In this document: piece by piece, positions 35,389 to 44,177 of the stretch
How positions within the stretch are numbered: position 1 is the stretch's first letter
Layout of the letters: each line of letters opens with the position of its first letter
NCBI RefSeq assembly: GCF_013315265.1
Contig: NZ_JABUFE010000007.1
Span: 62,001-126,000 of the forward strand
Direction of reading: 5' to 3'
From: Parasulfitobacter algicola
Lineage (GTDB): Bacteria > Pseudomonadota > Alphaproteobacteria > Rhodobacterales > Rhodobacteraceae
DNA length: 64,000 nt
Notes under the pieces: model-generated
The model's database searches: none
What the model saw: the letters and a program-made list of their open reading frames with translations, nothing else
Told to the model about the DNA's origin: nothing
Made by a program: the position numbers and the translations under genes

Positions 35389-36368
35389 TACATGGCTCCC
35401 ATTACAGCGGTGGCGAGGGCAAGATAGATCGGTATTCCGATGGTCAGATTAAACGGAAACGTCACCCCAAGCGACAAAGTCAGATAAACTGCCGGGTCAG
35501 CTTCGGGCAATGCCACACGCATGGCGGCAGGCACAGCAATATAGGATGCCGAGGCCGCGAGGATCATCATAAGCACAACCCCACCAAGGGACAGCCCAAT
35601 GGCCAGACCCGCGCCCAGACCAATAACAGCCCCGCAAAGTGGCATCAAAATGCCAAAGGCCAACGCGCCAAGGTTCAACACCTTGCGGCTTTTGCGCAGG
35701 CCATTGCCCGCAACCAGCCCCATATCCAGCAAAAACAGACACAACACACCCTGAAACGGGGCCACGATAAAGCTTTCAATCCGCGCCAAGCCTTCCGCCC
35801 CGGTGATCACACCGATAAAGAAAGACCCTACCAACAGCACGATTGAGCCGTTCAACAGGATTTCGCGCATCAGCTGGCTATCCATCGCAGCGCCACCTTT
35901 GCCGCGTGATACCAACCACAAAGCCGACAAAATAGCGGGCGCTTCCATCACGGCGGCGACAGCGACCATGTATCCTTCGGATGTGATTCCCGCGTCTTGC
36001 AACACAGAAGTACCCGCAACAAAGGTCACAATCGAGATCGAACCGTAATGCCCGGCGACCGCTGCTGCATTAATTGTATCAAGTTTAGTAAGTATTTTCA
36101 GTAAAAAGAATGCCAGAAACGGAAGGGTGGCTGACAAAACAAAGCCTGCGGCCAACGACAATGCCAGCGTGGTGTCAATGCCATGATCGGCAACGCTGGC
36201 CCCGCCTTTGAAGCCGATTGCGAACAGCAGATAGATTGACAAAGCTTTCGCCGCAGCTTCGGGCACGCTTAGATCTGATCGCGCCAAAGCTGCGAATAAA
36301 CCAAGCGCGAATGACAGGATAATTGGTGAAATCAGATTATCTGCGGCAAGCGCCAGAATACCGTCCAT
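35388..36368 (-). CDS. sbtA: Sodium-dependent bicarbonate transporter SbtA
   Basis: A 326-residue inner membrane protein with about ten helices. It shows AIGFKGGASVA in the first half, AAAVAGHYGSISIVTFVAGT in the middle, and ALPEADPAVYLTLSLGVTFPFN near the C-terminus, all typical of SbtA (DUF897). It imports bicarbonate with sodium. It lies between a beta-carbonic anhydrase gene (47 bp upstream) and sbtB (overlapping), so the three act in inorganic carbon supply. Confidence 0.9.
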   Translation of the reverse strand: MDGILALAADNLISPIILSFALGLFAALARSDLSVPEAAAKALSIYLLFAIGFKGGASVADHGIDTTLALSLAAGFVLSATLPFLAFFLLKILTKLDTINAAAVAGHYGSISIVTFVAGTSVLQDAGITSEGYMVAVAAVMEAPAILSALWLVSRGKGGAAMDSQLMREILLNGSIVLLVGSFFIGVITGAEGLARIESFIVAPFQGVLCLFLLDMGLVAGNGLRKSRKVLNLGALAFGILMPLCGAVIGLGAGLAIGLSLGGVVLMMILAASASYIAVPAAMRVALPEADPAVYLTLSLGVTFPFNLTIGIPIYLALATAVMGAM

Positions 36369-36415
36369 AGTGTCCCCTTTGATCTGCCTTTGCGGCTTGT
36401 TGAAAATGGCTGGCG

Positions 36416-37063
36416 TTACAGCGACACAAACCCATTTTCAGAGTCATATACCTGAAGCCCGCCATCGCCAATATCTGTCCACAGTCCGTGCAGACTTAGA
36501 TGGCCCTGTTCAACGGCGCCCGCAACAAAAGGAAAGCTAAGAAGATTTCGCAAAGATGTCACAACCGCCTGTTTTTCCATTGCTTTTATGCGCTTTGCAC
36601 GATCATTTATGTGCTTAACCGTGTCAAAGTCAGGGCGCAAAATATCCAGCCAGTGACCAATGAAACTGTGGCGTTCTTCAAGCTCAGGCGCCTTACCGCA
36701 ACACATGTCATCACAACTGGCAACCCCCCCGCAATTGGAATGACCAAGCACAATAATATGTGCAACATTTAACTTTGTGACGGCATATTCAACGGCCGCC
36801 GATGTGCCATGGTGATCCCCGTCAGGGGCATAAGGCGGCACCAGATTTGCAATGTTTCTGTGGATGAAAAATTCGCCCTGATCGGCCCCGAAAATCGCAG
36901 TGACATGCACCCGACTATCACAGCAGGATATCACCATGACGCGGGGGTGTTGGCCTTCGTCAGCCATGCGTTTATGCCAGACTTCGTTGTCTGCAAAAGC
37001 AGTGGCTTTCCAGCCGTGATACCTTTGTACCAGATAGCCCGGTAACGGTTTTGCCTGTTCCAT
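36416..37063 (-). CDS. Beta-carbonic anhydrase
   Basis: A 215-residue zinc enzyme interconverting CO2 and bicarbonate. Zinc ligands are C47 in ISCCDSRV (with the Asp-Arg dyad D49/R51), and H108/C111 in VLGHSNCGG. FIHRNIANLVPP is also characteristic. There is no signal peptide, so it acts in the cytosol. It heads the operon with sbtA and sbtB and would process the bicarbonate they bring in, or supply carboxylases. Confidence 0.95.
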   Translation of the reverse strand: MEQAKPLPGYLVQRYHGWKATAFADNEVWHKRMADEGQHPRVMVISCCDSRVHVTAIFGADQGEFFIHRNIANLVPPYAPDGDHHGTSAAVEYAVTKLNVAHIIVLGHSNCGGVASCDDMCCGKAPELEERHSFIGHWLDILRPDFDTVKHINDRAKRIKAMEKQAVVTSLRNLLSFPFVAGAVEQGHLSLHGLWTDIGDGGLQVYDSENGFVSL

Positions 37064-37213
37064 AATTTTTTCTTTGTTGCCTCACTTATGACTGAATAGA
37101 CTGCATTTTCATGAAATTCGAGGCTTTTTCCAAGCGACCCGCAACCTTTTAAGAAGGATAATCAGCAAATGTGCCCAAAGCCGTGGTGGCTGACTTCTAT
37201 GGGGTAAGACAGA

Positions 37214-37594
37214 ATGACAATGATAACAGTACTGATACATGACGAAACCGTGCGCATGGATGCGGATCGGGTGGCATCGCTTTGCACACAATTGGGCGAA
37301 GGGGCAGCAGAAGACGTGATTTGCCGTGCGATGGAAGAATTGGCCGTGCGTCTGCGCAAAATCGAAACTGCGTTTCACGACGATGATTATAACACGATGC
37401 GAAAATGCGCGCGCAGTATGATCGCGATTGCCGATCAGATCGGGTTGACCACACTGGCGCGTGTAGCGGCGGATGTGGCCCATAGTGTTGATGCGATGAA
37501 CCCGGTGGCTATTGCCAGCACCTATACCCGGCTGATCCGTGTCAGTGATCAATCGCTGACAGCTGTCTGGGATGTTCAAGATTTATCGGGCTAA
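37214..37594 (+). CDS. Conserved helical protein, possible HPt-like
   Basis: A 126-residue all-helical protein: EDVICRAMEELAVRLRKIETAF, then ARSMIAIADQIGLTTLARVAADVAHSVDA. The pattern recalls histidine phosphotransfer domains, but the expected HPt His context (H-x-L-K-G) is missing. A GGGGTAAG precedes the ATG. It is transcribed towards the aminopeptidase gene, 61 bp away. Function is unknown. Confidence 0.6.
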   Translation: MTMITVLIHDETVRMDADRVASLCTQLGEGAAEDVICRAMEELAVRLRKIETAFHDDDYNTMRKCARSMIAIADQIGLTTLARVAADVAHSVDAMNPVAIASTYTRLIRVSDQSLTAVWDVQDLSG

Positions 37595-37655
37595 GGGTTG
37601 CGGGTGGCCGACAAGTGGCTAGGTTGGCATAAACAGTCACCTGGAAAGATCGTTG

Positions 37656-39041
37656 ATGCCACTTGCTTTTGCCGCGCCCGATACCCAGTCTGTTCCCATC
37701 CACATTGTGGATCAGGATGGGTTATCTGACTGGATCACAAAACAGGATGAGGTCACCCAATCATGGGTCAATGCCCATGCTTTTCAGGCAAAGCTAGGCA
37801 AGTTTTTGGCTGTTCCTTCCGCAAATGGCCATGTGAACTGCATCATTATTGGCAACGGGACAGCAGCATCGCGCAAGCGCAGCCGCTTTGCGCTGGCCGA
37901 TGTGTCCAATAGCTTGCCTGCAGGGGTTTATCATCTGCAAACGGAACTTGCGGATGATGACGCCACAGAATTCGCATTGGGCTGGCTTTTGGCGCAATAC
38001 CGGTTTTCCAGATATGCCACACAGGCCGATGCGGGTGCAGTGTTAAAAGCACCGGGCAACGTCGACGCAAACCGTATTCAGATTATTGCGCAGGGCGAAT
38101 GCCTGACCCGCGATCTGATTAATACACCTGCGTCCGATATGGGCCCCGACGCGCTTGAGACCGCTTTTTTGAATCTGGCGCAAAAGCATAACGCAACGCC
38201 ATATATCATTAGCGGGAATGATCTTATTGCCCAAAATCTGCCGTTGATTCACACAGTCGGGCGGGCATCAGTCCAGGAACCGCGCCTTTTGGACATGCGA
38301 TGGGGCAAGACCGGCCCACAGCTGACCCTTATCGGAAAAGGGGTCTGTTTCGATACGGGCGGGCTGAATATTAAACCAGCAGCCTCAATGGGGTTGATGA
38401 AGAAAGACATGGGTGGCGCTGCGACTGTTATGGGCCTGGCTCATATGATTATGGCGCTTGATCTGCCCTTGCGATTACGTGTGCTGATCCCTGCAGTGGA
38501 AAACGCCATCGACGGATCGGCGTTTCGCCCGCAGGATATTCTGACATCGCGCAAAGGTCTGACGGTCGAGGTGAACAATACCGACGCCGAAGGGCGCCTG
38601 GTTCTGGCCGACGCGCTGGCCCTGGCCGATGAAGAGCCCACCGATTGCATTATATCCATGGCGACACTGACCGGGGCGGCCCGGGTGGCCGTTGGCCCCG
38701 ATTTGGCCCCGTTTTATACCGACAACACAACGTCAGCCGATGCGATCCGCAAGGGCGCTGTCACTGCGCGTGATCCGGTTTGGGAAATGCCGTTCTGGGA
38801 CCCTTACGAAAAGATGATCGAACCCGGCATCGCCGATCTGGACAATGCGCCAGCTGGCGGATTTGCGGGATCAATCACAGCCGCGCTGTTCCTGCGCCGC
38901 TTCGTGACTGAGGCCGAAAATTATGTTCATTTCGACATTTATAGCTGGCAACCCTCTGCCGCGCCTGCGCGTCCCAAAGGCGGTGTAGGTCAAGGCGCAC
39001 GCGCCCTGCTTGAGGCACTGCCAAATATGGTGAACCTGTGA
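37656..39041 (+). CDS. Leucyl aminopeptidase family (M17) peptidase
   Basis: A 461-residue metallopeptidase. GKGVCFDTGGLNIKPAASMG contains the metal/catalytic Lys and Asp, MKKDMGGAATVMGLA follows, and the family signature NNTDAEGRLVLADAL carries further metal ligands. The N-terminal domain is shorter and more divergent than in E. coli PepA. It removes N-terminal residues from peptides. The stop overlaps the next start (TGATG), so it is cotranscribed with an NlpC/P60 hydrolase. Confidence 0.92.
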   Translation: MPLAFAAPDTQSVPIHIVDQDGLSDWITKQDEVTQSWVNAHAFQAKLGKFLAVPSANGHVNCIIIGNGTAASRKRSRFALADVSNSLPAGVYHLQTELADDDATEFALGWLLAQYRFSRYATQADAGAVLKAPGNVDANRIQIIAQGECLTRDLINTPASDMGPDALETAFLNLAQKHNATPYIISGNDLIAQNLPLIHTVGRASVQEPRLLDMRWGKTGPQLTLIGKGVCFDTGGLNIKPAASMGLMKKDMGGAATVMGLAHMIMALDLPLRLRVLIPAVENAIDGSAFRPQDILTSRKGLTVEVNNTDAEGRLVLADALALADEEPTDCIISMATLTGAARVAVGPDLAPFYTDNTTSADAIRKGAVTARDPVWEMPFWDPYEKMIEPGIADLDNAPAGGFAGSITAALFLRRFVTEAENYVHFDIYSWQPSAAPARPKGGVGQGARALLEALPNMVNL

Positions 39042-39865
39042 TGGATCGTCGTCTGACACCATCAAACGGTACCGTCGCTGCCAAGCATCTGCAAGGCCAG
39101 GTCGAAGCCACGTCATTCGTTCAGGGAACCCCGAAACAGGTGGGTATCGCGTTTGCCGATCTTCTGCGCGCGCCTGGCGGCAGACGTGACAGACAGGTGT
39201 TGTTTGGCGAACAGGTTCAGGTTTTTGATACGCAAGATGGCTTTAGTTTCATCCAGGCAGACAAAGATGGCTATTGCGGTTATGTGGCGCATGATGCGCT
39301 GATCGACGCCGTTCAACCTACGCATTTTCTGGCTGTTCCCAGTTCGCACCTTTATACCGCGCCTGATTTCAAGTCAGCCGACCGAATGGCCGTGTCCTTT
39401 GGCACCCGTCTGACCGTTGGGCACGAGGAAAAGAAATACTTTGCACTGACCAACGGACTTTTTGTTCCAAAACCGCATGTGCGCCCATTGGATCAACCGT
39501 TTCGCGATCCGGTGACAGTGGCACAGTTGCATTTCGGATCCCCTTATCTTTGGGGCGGCAACACGGTCTGGGGTCTTGATTGTTCCGGTTTGGTCCAATC
39601 GGCATATATCACTTGTGGCATTGACTGCCCCGGTGACAGTGACTTGCAGGAAAACACACTGGGCCACGATATACCGGCCGATGCCCCCCTGCAGCGGGGT
39701 GATTTGTTGTTTTGGGACGGGCACGTGGCATTTGTGGTCGACCCAGACACTATGATCCACGCCAATGTTCATCATATGGCCGTCGCGTATGAACCGATCA
39801 AACCTGCCATCGCCCGCATTCAGGCGCAGGGCGATGGGCCAGTCACATCGCGCAAACGAATGTAG
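39041..39865 (+). CDS. NlpC/P60 (C40) family peptidoglycan peptidase
   Basis: A 274-residue protein with two SH3-like regions in the N-terminal half (about residues 55-140) and a C-terminal NlpC/P60 domain. The catalytic Cys is in VWGLDCSGLVQSA and the His is in LLFWDGHVAFVVD. No signal peptide is visible; the family cleaves cell wall peptides, so muropeptide recycling with the upstream aminopeptidase is possible. Coupled on both sides (TGATG; TAGTG). Confidence 0.9.
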   Translation: MDRRLTPSNGTVAAKHLQGQVEATSFVQGTPKQVGIAFADLLRAPGGRRDRQVLFGEQVQVFDTQDGFSFIQADKDGYCGYVAHDALIDAVQPTHFLAVPSSHLYTAPDFKSADRMAVSFGTRLTVGHEEKKYFALTNGLFVPKPHVRPLDQPFRDPVTVAQLHFGSPYLWGGNTVWGLDCSGLVQSAYITCGIDCPGDSDLQENTLGHDIPADAPLQRGDLLFWDGHVAFVVDPDTMIHANVHHMAVAYEPIKPAIARIQAQGDGPVTSRKRM

Positions 39866-41325
39866 TGCCCCGCAAAAGACATCCCCCCTTCAGAATTTAT
39901 CTGGCGGCCGGTGTGATTTTGGCATCGCTTTTCGTGCTTGAATTTGCGCGTAAGGATGTTGTGATAAGACAATTCACACTTGGCCAAACACCGGCCACCG
40001 AATACGCGACTGATACCAGTGACGGTCCGGTCGTTATTGTGGCGCACGGCTTTGCGGGATCCCAACAGATGATGCAGGGCTATGCATTGCCGCTTGCACG
40101 GGCAGGATACCGTGTTGTCACGTTTGAATTTTATGGCCACGGTCGGCATCCCATTCCCATGTCGGGGGATGTGACATCCGCTGACGGAACGACGCGTCTG
40201 CTGGTGGACCAAACACGCGGGATGATCGACGCGATGGCACTGCAGGATCAGAAAATCGCACTGATTGGTCATTCCATGGCAACGGATATCCTTGTTCGCG
40301 CCGCCGAAACCCGCAGTGACATAGGCCCGGTTGTGCTGCTCTCGGCGTTTTCACAGGTCATCGATTCAGACACACCCGATACTTTGTTACTGGTCACCGG
40401 TGCATGGGAACCGGGGCTGCGGGGCTTTGCGCAAGAGGCATTACAAATGGTTCATACGGGTGCGTCCGAAGGGCAAACCGTGACCAAAGGGGCCATCACG
40501 CGCCGCGCTGTCGCTGCCCCGTTTAGCGAACATGTGTCAGTTCTGCACAGCCGTGTCGCACGGTCCGAGACGCTGAAGTGGCTTGACCAGGCTTATGGCC
40601 GAACCTCAGACGTGGCCATCCTGCCAAGCGGTTGGGCGATTCTGGGATTGCTGGCTGGGCTTGTCCTGATCTTTCGCCCGATCGCAAGCATGTTACCCAA
40701 ACGGCACCACACATCTGTCACCCTTAGTCCCAAGAAACTTGCCGTCATATTGGCAACCCCCGCAATTGTGACGCCCCTGATCGCCATACCCTTGGCCCCT
40801 GAATTTCTGCCGGTTCTTATCGCGGATTATCTGGGGCTGCATCTGATGGTATTCGGTGTGATCCAGCTGGCGCTGCTTAGACTTTGGGGGGTAACCAGCG
40901 GTCGGATCGCGCCGATTGGGTTTTGTCTGCTTGTACTGTGGTGCGTGATCTTCGGGGCAGCCCTTGACCGCTATGCTGCAAATTTTTGGCCCATCCCACA
41001 GCGTCTTTGGATTATTGCCGTGCTGATGATTGGGGCCGTCCCCTATATGATTGCAGACGCCACCCTGACTGCGCAGGCCGGCTTTTTGAAACGCCTTTGC
41101 ACGCGCATGGCTTTTTTAATATCCCTTGGCATTGCTGTGGCGTTCGATTTTCAGGGGCTGTTTTTCCTGATCATGATCGCGCCCGTGCTTGTGCTGTTTT
41201 ATATCGTCTTTGGCACAATGGGCCGCGATGTTGCCGCCCGGTCCGGCGCACTAACGTCTGGTCTGGCACTTGGTCTGATGCTGGCCTGGGCTCTTGGTGT
41301 TAGCTTTCCGCTTTTTCAGACATAA
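39865..41325 (+). CDS. Alpha/beta hydrolase fused to a polytopic membrane domain
   Basis: A 486-residue protein from a GTG overlapping the upstream stop. One N-terminal membrane helix (YLAAGVILASLFVLEF) leads into an alpha/beta hydrolase: VVIVAHGFAGS (oxyanion His-Gly), FEFYGHGRHP and the nucleophile elbow GHSMA. From about residue 250 there are roughly seven hydrophobic helices (for example AILGLLAGLVLIFRPIAS and MAFLISLGIAVAFDF). The hydrolase plus membrane arrangement is unusual. Substrate is unknown. Confidence 0.8.
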   Translation: MPRKRHPPFRIYLAAGVILASLFVLEFARKDVVIRQFTLGQTPATEYATDTSDGPVVIVAHGFAGSQQMMQGYALPLARAGYRVVTFEFYGHGRHPIPMSGDVTSADGTTRLLVDQTRGMIDAMALQDQKIALIGHSMATDILVRAAETRSDIGPVVLLSAFSQVIDSDTPDTLLLVTGAWEPGLRGFAQEALQMVHTGASEGQTVTKGAITRRAVAAPFSEHVSVLHSRVARSETLKWLDQAYGRTSDVAILPSGWAILGLLAGLVLIFRPIASMLPKRHHTSVTLSPKKLAVILATPAIVTPLIAIPLAPEFLPVLIADYLGLHLMVFGVIQLALLRLWGVTSGRIAPIGFCLLVLWCVIFGAALDRYAANFWPIPQRLWIIAVLMIGAVPYMIADATLTAQAGFLKRLCTRMAFLISLGIAVAFDFQGLFFLIMIAPVLVLFYIVFGTMGRDVAARSGALTSGLALGLMLAWALGVSFPLFQT

Positions 41326-41368
41326 ACAGATCAGACCGCACATTGCGCATTGGGCAGCACGGCTTTTT

Positions 41369-41387
41369 CTATGCATCAGATGCATAG
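41369..41387. promoter_or_regulatory. Perfect 8-3-8 palindrome upstream of nadM-nadV
   Basis: CTATGCATCAGATGCATAG is a perfect dyad with a 3-base centre. It lies about 105 bp upstream of the nadM start in a 165-bp non-coding region. A second, weaker dyad, AATGAT-N5-ATCATT, is at 41427-41443. Both could bind a regulator of NAD synthesis. Confidence 0.5.
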
Positions 41388-41490
41388 CAGATCTTACCCG
41401 ATACCATCTGGCATTTCACTCGAACAAATGATATCAAATCATTAATCGAGGAGGTCTCGGTTACCCTGAACGTTGCGGAGGACGCACGAT

Positions 41491-42597
41491 ATGAAGACCA
41501 AACAAACTCTGGCTGTATTTATCGGCCGTTTTCAGCCTTTTCACCTTGGACACCTGGACGTAGTTGAACGCGCGCTTGATGTGGCGGACAGCCTTTTGTT
41601 GCTTGTCGGCAGCTCTTACCGTCCACGCAGCTGGAAAAATCCCTTTAGCTATGTCGAACGCCGTGCTTTCATTTCAGCCGGAACCCAAGGTATTGCAAAG
41701 CCAGTTGCCACGCTTCCCCTGGTCGATACACTTTATAACGACCGCGCGTGGATCACCAATGTGCGCACAGCTGTTATGGCACACATGCGCAAGGCGGGTC
41801 TGGATCCGCAATCCACAAAAGTGGTGCTGACCGGCTTTGAAAAAGACAAATCCTCGCGCTATTTAAGTTGGTTTCCCACATGGGAAATGCTGGATGCCCA
41901 GCCAAAGAAGCATGATGGCGTGGTGCTGAATGCCACTGATCTGCGCACGCATCTGTTTTTGGGCAATGGCGATGAAACAGGTCGTGTGGCCAAAAGGTTC
42001 GGGATGCAGCAGGTATCGCCCGTGATCGCCTGGATCAACGAAAACCCGGATGCTGTAAGCACAATTCGCGACGAAGGCATCTTTGTCAGCAAATATCGCG
42101 ACCGTACGGCTGCGGCTGAAAATCTGTATGGCTATCCCATTCCGGTGAACACTGCGGATGCGGTCGTTGTGCAATCGGGCCATGTGCTGCTGGTCCAACG
42201 CAGTATGCAACCCGGCAAGGGCCTGTGGGCACTGCCCGGTGGGCACATCGACCCAGGCGAAACCGCGCTTGAGGCGGCAGTGCGCGAGCTTTACGAAGAA
42301 GCCGGGCTGGACATGCCCAAAGGGGCCATGCGGGGGCGGTTACGCGAACGGCGAGTGTTCGACCACCCTGAGCGATCTGAAAAAGGGTGGGTTCGCACCG
42401 AAGCGTTTGTCTTTGAATTGCAAGACCGCGCGCATCTGGAAAAGGTCAAATCCGGCAGTGATGCGGCTGCCGCATGTTGGGTTCCGATCACTGAAATCAC
42501 ACCGGACACATTGTTCGAAGACCACTTTGATATCATCCATGCCTTGGTGCCCGAAGTGCCCTTTGCTTATTCATCGATCCTGATGGCACAGGATTGA
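41491..42597 (+). CDS. nadM: Bifunctional NMN adenylyltransferase/Nudix hydrolase
   Basis: A 368-residue two-domain protein. The N-terminal nucleotidyltransferase (FIGRFQPFHLGHLDVV, with the HxGH motif; later SRYLSWFPTWE) makes NAD from NMN and ATP. The C-terminal Nudix domain has the full box GGHIDPGETALEAAVRELYE followed by EAG, as in ADP-ribose pyrophosphatases. The start at 41491 has GGAGGACG upstream. It is followed by nadV, giving a two-step nicotinamide to NAD route. Confidence 0.92.
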   Translation: MKTKQTLAVFIGRFQPFHLGHLDVVERALDVADSLLLLVGSSYRPRSWKNPFSYVERRAFISAGTQGIAKPVATLPLVDTLYNDRAWITNVRTAVMAHMRKAGLDPQSTKVVLTGFEKDKSSRYLSWFPTWEMLDAQPKKHDGVVLNATDLRTHLFLGNGDETGRVAKRFGMQQVSPVIAWINENPDAVSTIRDEGIFVSKYRDRTAAAENLYGYPIPVNTADAVVVQSGHVLLVQRSMQPGKGLWALPGGHIDPGETALEAAVRELYEEAGLDMPKGAMRGRLRERRVFDHPERSEKGWVRTEAFVFELQDRAHLEKVKSGSDAAAACWVPITEITPDTLFEDHFDIIHALVPEVPFAYSSILMAQD

Positions 42598-42709
42598 ACC
42601 TCATTCCGCGAACATGCGGATAACTGGCCGCAAAGACCATATCTTTGCACCCCCATCTGCGGGAGGTCCGCCGATGATCAACCGTCCAACTCCGAGGAGG
42701 AACAGGACA

Positions 42710-44146
42710 ATGACTTATCAAAATCAAGGCGCATTTGCGCTTTTTGAAAACTCTGTTGCCATTGATAATCTGATTTTCGACACCGACAGCTATAAATTAT
42801 CCCACTACAACCAGTATCCTGAAGGCACAGAATTTGTGTCGTCCTATATCGAACCCCGCCGCGCATGGGATGACATCGACCAGGTGGTGTTCTTTGGGCT
42901 ACAGATCGAATTGACCAAACTGGCCGGATCTGTCGTGACCCAGGCAATGCTGAACGAAGCTGCCCCATTCTTGAAGGCACACGGTTTTGAGATTTTTGTC
43001 GAAGGCTGGCAGTACATCATAGAGACCTATGACGGCAGACTGCCCATCCTGATCGAAGCATTGCCCGAAGGCACAATTGCCCCTGTTGGCGTGCCGCAGA
43101 TGCGGATCGAAAACACTGATCCAAAATGCTTTTGGCTGGTATCCTATCTTGAAACACGTCTGTTGCGGGCGGTCTGGTATGCGTCAACCGTGTGCAGTCT
43201 GTCCCACGCTGTTGTCGGTTCAATCCGCGAACGGCTGAAGATCACTGATGGGTCCGATGCCGGTGCGGAATTCAAATTGCACGATTTCGGTGCGCGCGGT
43301 GCCACCGGGTTTGAAGCCGCAGCCATCGGCGGGGCCGCACACCTGATCAATTCACGCGGGACAGACACCCTTGCCGGGTTGGTCTATGCGCGCAATTTTT
43401 ACGGCGCAGACATGGCCGGGTTTTCGATCCCAGCCACCGAACATTCGACCATGACAGCCGCCGGTGTGGACGGCGAACTGGATCAGATGCGTCGCTTTTT
43501 GCACACCAACCCATCCGGCCTGATCGCCTGTGTCAGCGACAGCTATGACCTGATGCGCGCGGTCAAGAATTATTGGGGCGGGGCGTTGCGTGACGATGTT
43601 CTGGCACGGGATGGTGTGTTGGTGGTGCGCCCTGACAGCGGTGATCCGGTGCAGATCGTGCCTGATGTGATCGAAGCCCTGATGGCCAAATTCGGCTATG
43701 GCACAACCGCCCAAGGATACCGTTTGCTGGCTGAAAAGGTCCGGGTGATCCAGGGCGATGGCGTCAACAAGGATTCAATTATTCGCATCATGGATGTGAT
43801 GATGGATCGCGGGCTTGCCATCGGAAACATTGCCTTTGGGATGGGCGGCGGTCTGTTGCAAAAGCTGGATCGTGACAGCTTGGGCTATGCCATGAAGGCA
43901 TCCGCGATCTATCGCAATGGCGCATGGCACGATGTGTTCAAGGACCCAAAAACTGCGCAGGGCACTAAAACATCGCGCAAAGGCAAACAAGGTGCGATGC
44001 GCAACGATAGCGGTCGTTTTGTTGCGCGTCCTGCAGCGAATATACCCAAAGGGGCTGATGCTCTTGTGCCCGTTTTCCGCGATGGCAATATCCTGAAGCT
44101 GCACAGCTTTGAAGACATTCGCGCACGCGCCTGGACCCAGCTTTAG
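42710..44146 (+). CDS. nadV: Nicotinamide phosphoribosyltransferase
   Basis: A 478-residue NAMPT/NadV-type enzyme that makes NMN from nicotinamide and PRPP. FDTDSYKLSHYNQYPEGTEF is the N-terminal signature; KLHDFGARGATGFEAAAIGGAAHL and VVRPDSGDPVQIV hold the substrate and phosphate sites. The start is the ATG after GAGGAGGAACAGG; in-frame codons upstream lack the NAMPT consensus. It follows nadM by 112 bp on the same strand, the classical nadV-nadM pairing. Confidence 0.93.
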   Translation: MTYQNQGAFALFENSVAIDNLIFDTDSYKLSHYNQYPEGTEFVSSYIEPRRAWDDIDQVVFFGLQIELTKLAGSVVTQAMLNEAAPFLKAHGFEIFVEGWQYIIETYDGRLPILIEALPEGTIAPVGVPQMRIENTDPKCFWLVSYLETRLLRAVWYASTVCSLSHAVVGSIRERLKITDGSDAGAEFKLHDFGARGATGFEAAAIGGAAHLINSRGTDTLAGLVYARNFYGADMAGFSIPATEHSTMTAAGVDGELDQMRRFLHTNPSGLIACVSDSYDLMRAVKNYWGGALRDDVLARDGVLVVRPDSGDPVQIVPDVIEALMAKFGYGTTAQGYRLLAEKVRVIQGDGVNKDSIIRIMDVMMDRGLAIGNIAFGMGGGLLQKLDRDSLGYAMKASAIYRNGAWHDVFKDPKTAQGTKTSRKGKQGAMRNDSGRFVARPAANIPKGADALVPVFRDGNILKLHSFEDIRARAWTQL

Positions 44147-44177
44147 GTGTTTTCAAACAAAGTGGCTCGGCCCCTGA

